A program made the position numbers and the translations under genes. Below, piece after piece: positions 43,301 through 49,683 of a DNA stretch of 64,000 nucleotides; the first letter of the stretch is position 1; every line of letters starts with the position of its first letter. The DNA comes from Ceratotherium simum simum. Its lineage: Eukaryota; Chordata; Mammalia; Perissodactyla; Rhinocerotidae. Location of the stretch: assembly GCF_000283155.1 (NCBI RefSeq), contig NW_004454180.1, positions 24,923,021 to 24,987,020 on the forward strand, in the 5' to 3' direction. Under the pieces are notes generated by a model that saw only the letters and a program-made list of their open reading frames with translations, had not been told where the DNA came from and ran no database searches.

Positions 43301-46300
43301 CACCCGGGATCCGAACCCGGGCCGCCGGCAGCGGAGCGCACGCACTTAACCGCCAAGCCACGGGGCCGGCCCTCTCCTTGACTTTTCGCTATTGCCTTGT
43401 ACACTCTGAAATTGTGTTATTCTTCATTTTGCACAGTTTAGCACTAGAAAATGTTATGTCCATAAGCATACATAAGCACCACAAGGGCAAAGACTATGTC
43501 TTAATCATGCCACAAATATTTAATCTACCCTACCCATGGCATTTTGTAAGTCCTACCTCTTCTGTGGCCTTTACAGCACCATCATGGCATATGTAATAGA
43601 TACTGAGTAAATATTTATTAACTCTTGGAGCAATGTCTGGATTTGTGATTCTTAAAAGTTAGGTTTACGGGCTAGTGGACGCTCACGTTATCCAGAAGTT
43701 CAGTGGAGGTTTGGTAGAATACTAGACAGGTTTCTATATTAAATTGTTTGCTTTTTCTTCTTTATCTGTAACAGTTGTGCCATGATTAAATTTTGAATAT
43801 GATGGTTAACATGATGCATTTAAATTTAAATCAATAGTTTAAAACAGTACATGAAAAAAAATAGTCAAGTTCTGTTAGTTTTGCTGAGACGAAGATTGAA
43901 GGCCTTTACAGAAAAGATTATTCTTACACGTTAAAAGAACAATTGTTTTCTTTTCAGAAAATAAAGTATTGGTTTCTTGAAAAGGTTGGAATTCGCTAAA
44001 ACTGTTAAAAGTTAGCAAGCTGACTTTCTATAGTTAGAATACATTAGAAGTGTGTTGTTTATAAATTAAAAAATTTAGTAAAACCAAAATTTTCTCTTGT
44101 CTAAGAAAAGAAGTCCATGGAGGCATAGCCTTGCTGTCTAGTGTATCGTAGACGTTGTTACTAATGAGATTCAGCGGGTCTGTAACACTGGAGGCTGTGG
44201 AGAGTGGAGATTCAGGATCTAGAGGGAAGGATGGTGAAATGTGTCGTTCTAAGTGGCATAACCACTGAATGTGAATAACTTAAAATCAGATGACAAAAAC
44301 TAATTAAAAGAGAAAACAAAGTAAAATAGTTTAACCCTTTTAATAACCTGCTCTATGATTAGCCTGATAGGAATATTGGATTTCGGTTTTCTCATGTTCT
44401 ACTCCAAGATATATATATTTTTAAATATTTTCAAAAATGTTGTTTCAGATTTCTAAGTAGAAATCAACTTTTTTTTTTAACTTTTTGTCTTGGAAATTTT
44501 CAAACAAAAATAAGAAAGAAAGTAGGAACATAACTCCCATGACTCAGCTCTATCTTCAACAATTATCTACCTGTGGCTACTCTTTTTCCTCTATACCCCT
44601 ACCAGCTAGCTTCACAGCGCTAGATTATTTTAAAGCAAATCCGAAACATCTTTTCAGTTCATCTGTAAATATTTCAGTATGTGTGTATTTCTTAAAGAGG
44701 AGAGATCTCTTTTTAAACATAGCTATATTACCTTAAAAAGTAATGTGTCTTAATACCATCAAATAGTCAGAAAGTGTTCATATTTCAACTAGTTGTAGTC
44801 ATTGGTGGTATTGTGATGTTAAGATTGGTCGATTAGTCCAGATGTTGTCAGCCTGACACCTAATGGTTCTAGTAGCTGTGGTTATTGTCTAGGTCCATTA
44901 CTTCATTAGGGGGTGCAGGAGAGTGATACATATTTTTAATCTTAAGATATCCAGTGTTCAGGTTTCTCTGATTGTCTTATAATATTTTTTAAACTATATT
45001 GGTATGAATTGGGATCCAGATCAAGTCCCTACATTGCACCTGGTTGATAGTCTCTGTTTAATCTATTATACTTCCCCTTTTCCTCCCGCCCTCCCTCTCT
45101 CCCTCTCTTTGCAGTTTATTTCTTGAAGAAACTTGGTGTCTGCTCAAGTTTCTCAGTTTGAATTTTGCTGATTGCATCCCAAGCCCAGTGTTTATTTAAC
45201 ATTCCTTTATATTTTGTATATTGGTAGTTAGATGTAGAGGCTTGATCAGATTCATGTTCTATTTTTTGATGGGAATATTTAGGAGCAATTTCTGCTACTC
45301 TCTTCTTATCCTGCTGTATTTTTCTTCATAGCACCTGGTATTTACTTATTTATAGTGTTTCTTCTATGACTTAAATGTAAGGCAGGGACTTTTTTTTTTT
45401 AATTCTCTGCTATTTCCTCAATGTTTAAAACAGTGTCTAAAAGAATTTAAAACAATATTGTAGGTGTTCAGTAATATTTGTTGAATTAGTTATATTAGGT
45501 TGTTGTTGGACTCGTGTCATTCATCCTCATCTCTTAACTTTTATTGCGTATTTTACATATATTTTTATGTCATTTCTACATTTTGAGAGTTTTTTTAACA
45601 TTATCTTCGAGCAACCATTGAATGTTTGCTTTTGATGACTGTATTTTAAAATTCTAACATTTCTGTTCTCTGTCTTTTTTCATGGTACTGTGTACTTCTT
45701 TTATGGCTGCATTGTCCACTTCAGTCTCTCTAAGGATACCAAGTAAACTCCCTCACGCCTCATGCCCCTCATTAGATTATCTTCTGGCTCCTAAATTTTC
45801 TGTGTTTGTTCCTTTGTTCGTCTTGGTCCTTCATTCATTGTCGCTGGGTTTTTCTGGTAGCTGGTTTGGGTTTCTCCAGTAGCTGTTTGGACATGCTTCT
45901 CTAACAGATCTCTTTCTTTAATATAGGGGGATGGAGTAGGCCTCCCACAGACAGTGTTGGGGCATGTGGCAGGGAAGGGGAAGGAAAGAAGGAAGGGTTC
46001 AATTGGCCCAACTATTCTGAATGAATTTAATTTTAATTATCTTGGTGTTTGTTCCACAGCCAGCTCTTCCTTGCTTCCAACACTCTCTAAGAAAGAGCTA
46101 CACTCATCTCTGGGGTCTTTGTCTGTGGTTTTGCTTTGCTTTTATTTTTCTGTCACTTTCATCCTGCCTACTCTCATTTTGTAAAAGCCCTGCAAAATCT
46201 CTTTTTAGATGATACCCTTTCTTGTTTATCATATTAATAGTATGATTTCATTTTTCTTTTAAAACTTTTTACAAGGTTATATTGTTGGAAATGGTTGAAG

Positions 46301-49300
46301 TAATACATGTGTTCATAGAGCAAAATTGGGAAACTCATTTTCTTCCCTTTCCCCTCTTCTTTTACTCTCTTCTCCAGAAATAACCACTATTAATATTTTA
46401 CTTATGTTATTTTTAGCTTAAATATGGTTATCACTCTTTAGCTTACTTTTTTAACTTAATATTTCTTGATCATTTTTCTATTTTACCAAATTTTTTCTTT
46501 TTTAACAGTTTTTCCCCAGATGGATAAAATTACTGTTTTTTATTAATAAGTAAAAAATAGTGTCTTATTGTTTTAATTTGCATTTCCCTGATTAGAAAAT
46601 AGCTTGAGCATTTTTTCATGTGTTTGTTGATCTTTTGTATTTCATATTAGAGAAATGCTTGACCTATTTCTACCCTTTGCCTATATTTTTAGTTATTTCT
46701 TAATGATATCTAGACATTGTTATATGTTCTTATATTTGTCCTTTTTAAAAATGTATTTCACTAATATTTTCTTGTAGTCTGGCCCATCTTATGATTTTAT
46801 TTATGGTATATTTTCTTTCTCAGAAGTCTTACATTTTTATTTAGCTGAATTTGTTGATTTTTTCCCTTTATGGATTCTCCATTTTGTGTTTTACTTAGAA
46901 AGGACTGATGTTTGTTAATTTTATCCTCAGTTAATTTATAATTTTTCTGCTATTATTTTTAAGTAACTCTTTTCTGTCACTTCAGTGGGTTCTTGGTAGG
47001 GAAGAGACTTAGATATGTGTGCTTAATTTGCCATCTTTAGCAGAAGTTCAGACAGATATTTAATTATTCCATGTTCTGGGGCTTGTCTCTTGGCTTAATT
47101 TAATAAGTCACTATCAAAGAAGTTTCACAAGCATGCAGTCACTCATAACATTAGATATGCTTTGATTTTATGCATTAAAACTATTTCTGATAAGTTGAAT
47201 TATTAGCAAGTAGAATAATATAGGCCCTTTCAAGGTTTAAATATGCTAGCACAACTTAAAAATCCTTTTTTAATTTTTACCACTCAAAATGTTTGTAGTG
47301 AATAATTCTTATATGTTTGTTTACTTTCATTGGGTGTTCTATTTAAAACTTTTAACAAAAAGCAAACTTAAGACATAAAATACGTTTCCTTTAAATAGCT
47401 TAGAGAGTCCCTGCAGCTCTTAAACATTGAGGTTTGTTATAGATGATGATAAAAGTACAGGTATTACATTTTATTTTTCCCTGTTACGTAGTACACTCCC
47501 CTTTATTTATACTGGAAGTATATTACTTTAAAGTGATTGTGTGTTTTCTAGTTGTATTTTTTCTCCTTGTCGATAAAATGTTTAAAGGGTATTGGGTGTT
47601 CTATTTAGTTGCCAAATATTTTGCCTTTATGGCTTTATCCCATGTTCATAACTATGCTTCATTGAATAATGGAAACAAATATTTCTCTGATAAATTATTC
47701 CATTTATTCATCTGTGTCAGTGATAAATTTAGATAGTAATTCATTCATCTTGCTGTCTAGATACTGAGTCTAGATAGATTTGTTTTTTATTTAAAAAATC
47801 TTTGGTACTTGGGTGCAGAGTTTGATCGGGGTATGGATCAAGTTGGTAGCACAAAACTAACAGGAAAACGAAAGAAAAGAGAAATGGTGGAAGCATACAG
47901 ACAGAGGAGATGGAGTAGAATGTATGTTGGTGAGTAGTTGGCTAGAGGATCAACTGTAAGAGAGAAATGCTCAATAAACCCCTGAACTCTTTATTACTTT
48001 TTTCTTGAAAAATATTTTAGCTCTTACTTTCTCTTCCTATAACTGTTGTTTAGCCAAGCTCTTGAACTCCTTTAACCCTTTCCCATAAGTTATTTACTCC
48101 ATTTCCTCATTTAGATTGCTTTTCTCTGAGGTTCTCTAAATGGTAGGTAGTATTTTAGGTGCCACCCTTCTTACTGGAAAGGAGCAGAATTAATGTAAGG
48201 AATGTATCATATCCTCTGGTTTCTTTGTGTATAGTTTAAAGTTACTTCAGTTATTTTGCTGCGCTATGACATCAGGATCTAATTTTATGCTTGCTCTCTT
48301 CCCTGAGCGACTTTTGATTATTGTCTTTTACATAATAGTCTGAATTCTTATTCTTAATATTTTTAATTGCATTTGCATTATTTTACCTCAGACCCACCTG
48401 TCTTTTATTTTTCTTGGTGGATTTCAAAACCTTAGTTTAATATCATGCATACATTGAAACTGTGTTTATTTCCTTTAGAGGAGCAGAAATAATGTACCTT
48501 AGATTGGTTTGGTACTCTCAGACTCCTAAGCCCATGTGAAAACTTGAAGATGCTCTTGTGTTTGCAGAATTTTCATATAATTTAAATGGGCAGTCGCTTC
48601 CGCCTGAAAACACACACACTCGCCTGCATGCAGAATGGGGAGTGGAAGGACAGAACATGACCACGCTGATATTTTAAGGACTTTGAATAAGGCATTTTGG
48701 GGTAAAGTTGCCTTTTTAGAAAGAATGTACAAGTTTTACCTCTTCCACTTTGAGAATCATAATTGATAAGGAAAAACCCTATAGTTTCCTGATGGTGAAG
48801 ATGAGAGTAAATTGTCTTTGGAAATGTATTCATATGTTTGCAAATGATGCTTTAAAAATTAAATCAGTAGAATGATGAAAATTAAGGAATAATGAAAAGA
48901 TTTCAAATATGATCCTAGATCTTCAAATAATTTGTCATGTTATATTGTACAAGTCACTTAACTTGTTTTCTTTCACATTTGTGAAATGAAGTGCTTAAGA
49001 TAAATTATTTCAGATATAAATTATACAAAGCTTTGGTATCCATGGTGCAGGTGTAATGGGCAGATGGAATCTGTGAATGTGTTCACCAGTACTGTTAGGG
49101 AGGACTCAATCACTTGGATTTTGGACAATTCTAAATATAAACAGAGAACACGAAGTTTATAGAGCACCATTTCTTCAGTAATAGAATATGTATAACTGTT
49201 TCTGATGGTGAAATGTGTTTGGGACTCCATGGTGGGAGGTGGGGTCAAAGCAGCCCTCTAATCATAAACAGAAGAGGAATTTTGACCAGGGCATTTAGGT

Positions 49301-49683
49301 TACATGGTTCTTTCCCCCTTTTTTTGTTTGTTACAGGCAAAGGGGAAGATAGTGATGTACTCAGTATAAATGCAGATGCTTATGACAGCGACATAGAAGG
49401 CCCGTGCAACGAAGAAGCAGCTGCTCCTGAGGTCCCAGAAAATACAGTCCAAAGTGAAGCTGGCCAGATAGATGACCTCGAGAAAGACATTGAGAAAAGC
49501 GTGAATGAGATTCTGGGACTGGCGGAGTCCAGCCCCAAGGAACCCAAGGCAGCCGCCCTGACTGTTCCTCCAGCGGAAGACGTTCAGCCTTCTGCACAGC
49601 AGCTGGAGCTGCTGGAACTGGAGATGAGGGCGAGAGCTATTAAAGCCCTGATGAAAGCTGGCGATGTCAAGAAGCCAGCCTAG
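1125..49683 (+). CDS. CAAP1: CAAP1, caspase activity and apoptosis inhibitor 1 (six coding exons)
   Basis: Joined exons are 1125-1394, 6331-6531, 7361-7445, 8637-8712, 31141-31214 and 49337-49683: 1053 nt, 350 residues plus TAG. I remember human CAAP1 as about 361 residues; the difference probably lies in the Gly/Ser-rich N-terminal part. Visible order: basic N-terminus (KKSSREKRRKR, residues 4-14, possible nuclear signal); Ala and Gly/Ser low-complexity stretch (about 17-67); second basic cluster (ERRKRRSTD, about 71-79); conserved CAAP1 domain (about 91-186, containing GGLDLTVSLKPVSFYISDKK and EKKLQKMLPDVLK); acidic stretch (EMEEEADDGSK); acidic C-terminal part ending in a predicted amphipathic helix (LELLELEMRARAIKALMK). 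Family knowledge: CAAP1 is reported to restrain caspase-10-linked caspase-3 activation and the mitochondrial apoptotic pathway; its biochemical mechanism is not well defined. The frame has no break, so the gene looks functional. Splice sites were placed by codon phase, GT-AG rules and remembered similarity to the human protein. Confidence 0.96.
1750..1835 (-). repeat. MIR fragment
   Basis: Antisense MIR core: a diverged ACAGATGAGGAAACTGAGGC-type block followed by CACAGAGGTTAAGGAAGTTTA. Confidence 0.6.
2399..2649 (-). repeat. ERE SINE
   Basis: The poly-T start, GCTGAGGAAGATTGGCCCTG and the CACTGGGCTGGCCCC end are the reverse complement of an ERE of the shorter GGAAGATGGGCA-type body. Substitutions show it is diverged. 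Confidence 0.85.
3031..3330 (+). repeat. ERE SINE, long two-part form
   Basis: GGGGCCGGCC head, box B CGGGTTCAGATCC, GATGTGCAGCTATGAC body, then two GTTAGCTCAGGGCTGATCTTC-type units. Flanked by near-identical AAAGGTCTTTCC / CAAGATCTTTCC, the target-site duplication. Confidence 0.9.
4481..5185 (-). repeat. L1 3' end, antisense
   Basis: Matches the widespread L1M 3' region in antisense: AACAGCTTTATAGAGATATA, GGCTTCTTTCACTTAGCATA, GGAATGGAATCGTTGGGTC, and ACTTTTTTCCAAAGCAGCTG. The 88-residue + frame at 4934-5200 is this repeat, not a gene. Confidence 0.85.
6331..6531 (+). CDS. CAAP1: CAAP1 coding exon 2 (core of conserved domain)
   Basis: This exon encodes residues 91-157 (ETKYLLPTLEKE to MLPDVLK), the most conserved part of the protein. 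The acceptor is TGAATTTTAG|GAA and the donor AAG|GTACTT. It is 201 nt with phase 0 at both ends, so skipping it would keep the reading frame but remove most of the conserved domain. Confidence 0.96.
6532..7360 (+). other. CAAP1: CAAP1 intron 2
   Basis: 829-bp GT-AG intron, AT-rich. A weak MIR-like stretch lies at about 6960-7060; otherwise I see no repeat. Confidence 0.9.
7361..7445 (+). CDS. CAAP1: CAAP1 coding exon 3
   Basis: Encodes NCSIEEIKKLCQEQLELLSE and KKILKILE plus the first base of Gly186. The acceptor is TTTTCTTTAG|AAC and the donor GAGG|GTAAGA. At 85 nt, its skipping would shift the frame. The helical, Lys/Glu/Leu-rich product completes the conserved domain. Confidence 0.95.
7446..8636 (+). 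other. CAAP1: CAAP1 intron 3
   Basis: 1191-bp intron with one antisense ERE, a short TA-rich microsatellite-like run near 8395-8430, and an acceptor with few pyrimidines. Confidence 0.9.
7799..8050 (-). repeat. ERE SINE
   Basis: Reverse complement ERE ending in CATGGGGCTGGGCCC. Flanked by CTGCTTTATATTCTT (7784-7798) and CTGCTTAATATTCTT (8051-8065), a 15-bp target-site duplication with one difference. Confidence 0.9.
8637..8712 (+). CDS. CAAP1: CAAP1 coding exon 4
   Basis: Begins with the last two bases of the Gly186 codon and encodes DNAVDSEMEEEADDGSKMGS then DLVS, plus two bases of Gln211. The acceptor TTCATTTATAAG|GTG has a weak polypyrimidine tract; the donor is the strong CA|GTAAGT. The acidic EMEEEADD run is a family feature. 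An antisense ERE SINE starts only 88 bases after the donor. Confidence 0.94.
8801..9090 (-). repeat. ERE SINE, long two-part form
   Basis: Reverse complement with both the GAAGATCAGCCCTGAGCTAA units and the tRNA-like GACATACAACTATCTACTG-body complement, ending CACGGGGCCGGCCC. It starts 88 bases after the exon 4 donor. Confidence 0.9.
9205..9330 (-). repeat. MIR fragment
   Basis: TTTATTAAGTACTTACTCTG, CCAGGCATTATGTTAG and TTTCACAGATGAGACAG are diverged antisense MIR blocks in order. Confidence 0.7.
10179..10427 (-). repeat. ERE SINE
   Basis: Reverse complement ERE with duplicated GAGCTAACATCTG units and a CACAGGGCCAGCCCC end, flanked by TAGAAGCC / AGGAAGCC. Confidence 0.85.
10795..11000 (-). 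repeat. MIR fragment
   Basis: CAGATACTGTTCTAATCCCC, ATCATTTTACAGGTGG and CTGAGGTCACACAAATGAG follow antisense MIR order. A sense MIR piece follows directly at about 11015-11160 (TTCATTTGTAAAATGGAGAT). Confidence 0.75.
11015..11160 (+). repeat. MIR fragment, sense
   Basis: TTCATTTGTAAAATGGAGAT, CTTCATAGGATTGTTGAAAT and TAAATGAGTATGTG match the MIR 3' half. It is head-to-head with the preceding antisense copy. Confidence 0.7.
12266..12644 (+). mobile_element. Solo MLT1-like LTR (ERVL-MaLR)
   Basis: Begins TGTTATGGGCTGAATTGTG and ends CAGACTAATACA, the TG...CA ends of MaLR LTRs. It contains CCAGAACTGTGAGAAAC and TTGTTTAAGCCAGCTAG. GACCT (12261-12265) and AACCT (12645-12649) fit a 5-bp target duplication with one change. 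There is no internal region. A 71-residue frame inside is not a gene. Confidence 0.85.
12660..13540 (-). repeat. L1 3' tail, antisense, split by an LTR
   Basis: 12660-12835 (TTTTGGAAGACTTCAAACTTA, AAAAAGTTGAAAGTGATAG) and 13246-13540 (CTAAAAATAAGGACAGTCTC, GATCCAGGATCCAGTTAGAG) are successive parts of the antisense L1 3' UTR. The LTR at 12838-13245 separates them. Confidence 0.7.
12838..13245 (-). mobile_element. Solo MLT1-like LTR, antisense
   Basis: GTGTTAGTTTGCCAGGGCTG to CAGTTCAGTCCATAAACCATG is the reverse complement of the same LTR family as 12266-12644. It interrupts an L1 tail. Confidence 0.85.
14901..15504 (-). mobile_element. Solo MLT2-like LTR (ERVL), antisense, itself interrupted
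   Basis: Begins TGTATTAGAATTTTCCAGAG and ends CATAAAATTAACATCACA, the complement of an ERVL LTR. Flanks GGGAA (14896-14900) and TGGAA (15505-15509) fit a 5-bp duplication. An L1 tail occupies 15346-15431. Confidence 0.85.
15346..15431 (-). mobile_element. Short L1 3' fragment inserted in the LTR
   Basis: About 86 bp of antisense L1 tail (AGTTTTATTGAGAAATAATT, TTAAGGTGTGCAACATGATG). Flanked by CCAGAAATGATGTT (15332-15345) and CCAGAAATAATGTT (15432-15445), a 14-bp target duplication with one change. Confidence 0.85.
15564..15763 (-). repeat. ERE SINE
   Basis: Reverse complement ERE of the GATGTGCAGCTATGAC type, ending CACGGGGCCGGCCC. Flanked by the perfect 15-bp duplication TGACATGCTTTTAAA (15549-15563 and 15764-15778). 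Confidence 0.95.
16210..16749. mobile_element. MER44/Tigger7-like MITE, complete
   Basis: Begins CAGTAGTCCCCCC and ends GGGGGGACTGCTG, inverted terminal repeats flanked on both sides by TA, the TcMar target duplication. It is 540 bp with no coding capacity. An 82-residue minus frame inside is chance. Subfamily from memory. Confidence 0.85.
17060..17311 (+). repeat. ERE SINE
   Basis: GGGGCTGGCCTGGTGGCGTG head to CTTCCTCACCAAAAAAACC tail, the GGAAGATGGGCA-type body. Flanks AACTAAAATGAACA and AAGTAAAATGAACA are the target duplication. Confidence 0.92.
17320..18143 (+). repeat. L1 ORF2 relic, sense, second copy
   Basis: GATACAGCTAAAGTGGTCCT, CTCTCACCACTCCTATTTAA, GTCCCTGTTTGCAGAAGAC and, after an LTR, ATCTCAAGAATCTACAAAAA follow L1 ORF2 order. 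Its order restarts relative to 13560-16160, so it is a separate copy. Heavily mutated. Confidence 0.75.
17764..18085 (-). mobile_element. MLT1-like LTR, antisense
   Basis: CCACAGACTGGGTAGCTTAT, GGAATTTATTTCTTAGTTCT and CTAATACCATCACCTTTGAG are the complement of an MLT1 LTR, lying inside the L1 ORF2 relic. Ends are approximate. Confidence 0.75.
18144..18634 (+). mobile_element. MLT1-like LTR, sense
   Basis: TATGGTAGACCGAATAATGA, TTATCCTGGATTATCCATTT and CCTCCAGAACTGTAAGAGAA to GGCAATAGAAAACTACT follow a MaLR LTR. It abuts the L1 relic directly. Two overlapping short frames here are chance. Confidence 0.75.
18635..20814. other. Intron 4 sequence with no recognised feature
   Basis: About 2.2 kb of AT-rich DNA. 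I see no repeat family, coding frame above chance, or RNA gene. Confidence 0.5.
20815..20883 (+). repeat. ERE head fragment without body or tail
   Basis: GGGGCCAGCCCTGTGGCATA to GGTTCACATCC covers only the tRNA-like head with boxes A and B. The rest and the A-tail are missing, which points to a later deletion rather than normal 5' truncation. Confidence 0.8.
21680..21908 (-). repeat. ERE SINE with duplicated end
   Basis: Reverse complement ERE ending CACCATGGAGCCGGCCC. The flanking AAAGGGTTATTTT occurs at 21660, 21909 and 21942. The third copy arises from a 33-bp tandem duplication (21891-21923 and 21924-21956) covering the SINE end plus the flank. Confidence 0.9.
21891..21956. repeat. 33-bp tandem duplication across SINE end
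   Basis: Two identical 33-bp units starting ACACCATGGAGCCGGCCC and ending GGGTTATTTTTT. Identity indicates a recent event. Confidence 0.95.
22235..23870 (-). repeat. L1 3' end and ORF2 end, antisense
   Basis: GGAAAAGTTGAGAGAATAGT, AGAAAATAAGGACATTTTCC, AGAAGTTAATTGTTGGGTCA and GTTTAAATCTTTGGTTCATT are antisense old-L1 blocks. Interrupted by an ERE at 23540-23755. Confidence 0.7.
23540..23755 (-). repeat. ERE SINE, young-looking
   Basis: Reverse complement ERE flanked by the perfect 17-bp duplication CTCTAAGATCCCCTTTT (23523-23539 and 23756-23772). It shares the variants TACATAGTTGTCTGTC and GGAGGAGTGGTGCCTCGG with 43155-43372. Confidence 0.95.
24425..24625 (+). repeat. MIR element
   Basis: CTTTGGCAAGTTGCTTAACC, CCTCAATTTCCTCATCTGGA and GATGATTAAATGAG follow the sense MIR consensus. 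Confidence 0.85.
25735..27650 (-). repeat. L1 3' half, antisense, split by LTR
   Basis: CTTCTTTCACTTAGCATAAT, CTAGGAGTGGGACTGCTGGG, GGATACAAGGTCTTTATCAG, TTGATTACTGTAGCTTTATA: antisense L1 3' UTR into ORF2. An LTR sits at about 26139-26660. The 85-, 72- and 80-residue frames at 26726-27548 are this repeat. Confidence 0.85.
26139..26660 (+). mobile_element. MLT1-like LTR, sense, inside L1
   Basis: TAGGCAGAATAATGGCCCTC, GATTATCCTGGATTGTTCAG, GATTCTCCCCTAAAGCCTCC and CAGCAGTAGAAAGCTAA match the 18144-18634 family. The L1 reads across it (CCCAGTTGA then GGGACATTTGAGTAG). Ends approximate. Confidence 0.8.
28304..28552 (+). repeat. ERE SINE
   Basis: GGGCTGGCCTGGTGGCGTAG head, GAAGATGGGCACGGATGTTA body and a 17-A tail, flanked by AGTGTTTGATAG / AGTATTCGATAG. 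Confidence 0.95.
29165..29865 (-). repeat. L1 3' UTR, antisense
   Basis: GGAGATAATTTCAGACATTA, AATAGTACAATAAACATCCA and TTTGTCTGATGATTCCTCAT are antisense old-L1 3' UTR blocks. Confidence 0.7.
31141..31214 (+). CDS. CAAP1: CAAP1 coding exon 5
   Basis: Completes Gln211 and encodes QDICVDSTSSLRENKQPDGL then ELKQ, plus one base of Gly236. The acceptor is TTTCATTTCTCAG|ACA and the donor CAAG|GTATGA. It is 74 nt, isolated between a 22.4-kb and an 18.1-kb intron. Phases 2 and 1 match exons 4 and 6, which supports the call despite the distance. Confidence 0.94.
32554..32567 (-). promoter_or_regulatory. Possible CTCF-type motif
   Basis: The complement CCCTTAGAGGGCAG matches 12 of 14 positions of the CCASYAGRKGGCRS core by eye, in apparently unique intron sequence. 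No evidence of occupancy. Confidence 0.3.
32651..32870 (-). repeat. ERE SINE
   Basis: Reverse complement ERE of the GATGTGCAGCTATGAC type, ending CACCGGGCCGGCCCC, flanked by TTGCTGTGATTTTT / TTGGCTGTGATTTTT. Confidence 0.93.
33072..33281 (+). repeat. ERE SINE
   Basis: GGGCCGGCCCCGTGGCTTGG head, box B GGGTTCGGATCCC, and tail with ATAAATAAATAAAATC plus A-run. Flanked by the perfect 14-bp duplication AAGAAGTGACAGCA (33058-33071 and 33282-33295). Confidence 0.96.
34945..34960 (+). promoter_or_regulatory. Possible CTCF-type motif
   Basis: CCACTTGGTGGCGCTG differs from the CCASYAGRKGGCRS core at one position by eye. The surrounding CGCCAC-TTG-GTGGCG is also an inverted repeat. It lies in unique intron DNA. 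Confidence 0.4.
35537..35756 (+). repeat. ERE SINE
   Basis: GGGCCGGCCCTGTGGCTTGG head to A-rich tail, flanked by the perfect 16-bp duplication AAGAATTATCTTGTTA (left copy 35521-35536, right copy starting at 35757). Confidence 0.96.
36286..36537 (+). repeat. ERE SINE ending in a (CA)n microsatellite
   Basis: GGGCTGGCCTGGTGGCGCAA head and GGAAGATGGGCATGG body. A (CA)n run of about 26 bases (36512-36537) replaces the poly-A tail. The AAAACCATATGAG duplication (36273-36285 and 36538-36550) is perfect. Confidence 0.95.
37960..39260 (-). repeat. L1 3' end, antisense, split by an ERE
   Basis: TAGGTTTACAAAAAAATTGA, CCCATATTATCATCTTGCAT, GCTTCTTTCACTTAGCAATA and AGTCCTTTATCAGATGTGTT are in antisense L1M order, with an ERE at 38472-38729. 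Confidence 0.85.
38472..38729 (-). repeat. ERE SINE inside L1
   Basis: Poly-T, GAGGAAGATTGGCTTGAGC and the CCACCGGGCTGGCCCC end. Flanked by GGATATCTT / GGATAGCTT within an L1 that reads across. More diverged than most copies here. Confidence 0.88.
39440..39660 (+). repeat. MIR element
   Basis: GGGCAAGTTACTTAAACTCT, CAATTTCCTCGTTTATAAAA and TAGTAAGTATTCAATAAATA follow the sense MIR consensus to its end. Confidence 0.88.
40010..41640 (+). repeat. L2 LINE 3' region
   Basis: CCATCTCAATAAATAGCAGT, AAGAACTTTGGCATCATTCT, TCCTGTCAGCTCTCCTTTCA, TCTGCTTTTGCTGTTCCCTC and GTGAGGCCTTCCCTAACCTG follow L2 order. It ends near GGGCACCCAAAGTTTTTTGA. The short frames at 40022-40636 are L2 remnants. Confidence 0.8.
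43155..43372 (-). repeat. ERE SINE, young-looking
   Basis: Reverse complement ERE nearly identical to 23540-23755, flanked by the duplication CTCCTTGACTTTT. Two overlapping frames (43183-43404 minus, 43246-43596 plus) are SINE shadows. Confidence 0.95.
43380..43625 (+). repeat. Probable L2 end fragment
   Basis: CACCACAAGGGCAAAGACTA to ATACTGAGTAAATATTTATT resembles the diverged L2 3' end, with an ERE inserted at its upstream edge. Confidence 0.5.
44470..45290 (-). repeat. L1 3' UTR, antisense
   Basis: GGAAATTTTCAAACAAAAAT, TTATTTTAAAGCAAATCCGA, CATTGCACCTGGTTGATAGT and CCTTTATATTTTGTATATTG are antisense old-L1 blocks. Includes a C/T-rich run near 45075-45115. Confidence 0.7.
45291..45490 (+). 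repeat. L2 3' end fragment
   Basis: CATAGCACCTGGTATTTACT, TTAAATGTAAGGCAGGGACT and GTTCAGTAATATTTGTTGAA follow the L2 3' end. Confidence 0.65.
46265..46960 (-). repeat. Probable L1 tail, antisense
   Basis: AAATAACCACTATTAATATT, TTTTAATTTGCATTTCCCTG and TTGTAGTCTGGCCCATCTTA are weak antisense L1 matches. Confidence 0.5.
49337..49683 (+). CDS. CAAP1: CAAP1 coding exon 6, C-terminus and stop
   Basis: Encodes residues 236-350, from GKGEDSDVLSINADAYDSDI to GDVKKPA, ending at TAG 49681-49683. The acceptor TTTGTTTGTTACAG has a good pyrimidine tract. The product is acidic (DDLEKDIEKSVNEIL), then Pro/Ala-rich, and ends in a Leu/Glu/Arg helix. The open frame runs back to 49213 only because the intron end happens to lack stops; the upstream part is not coding. 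Confidence 0.96.

Larger units (their letters stand above)
31215..49336 (+). other. CAAP1: CAAP1 intron 5
   Basis: 18.1-kb GT-AG intron with six EREs, an L2, several antisense L1 tails and unique AT-rich stretches (about 31220-32650, 33300-35520, 36560-37960, 41640-43150, 43630-44470, 46960-49330) in which I see no gene. Confidence 0.9.

Noticed and set aside
43246..43596. 116-residue + strand frame
   Set aside because: Starts inside an antisense ERE and runs into an L2-like remnant; no domain.
49213..49336. Extra CAAP1 coding sequence before exon 6
   Set aside because: Open only by chance; a strong acceptor at 49336 and the phase from exon 5 define the boundary.
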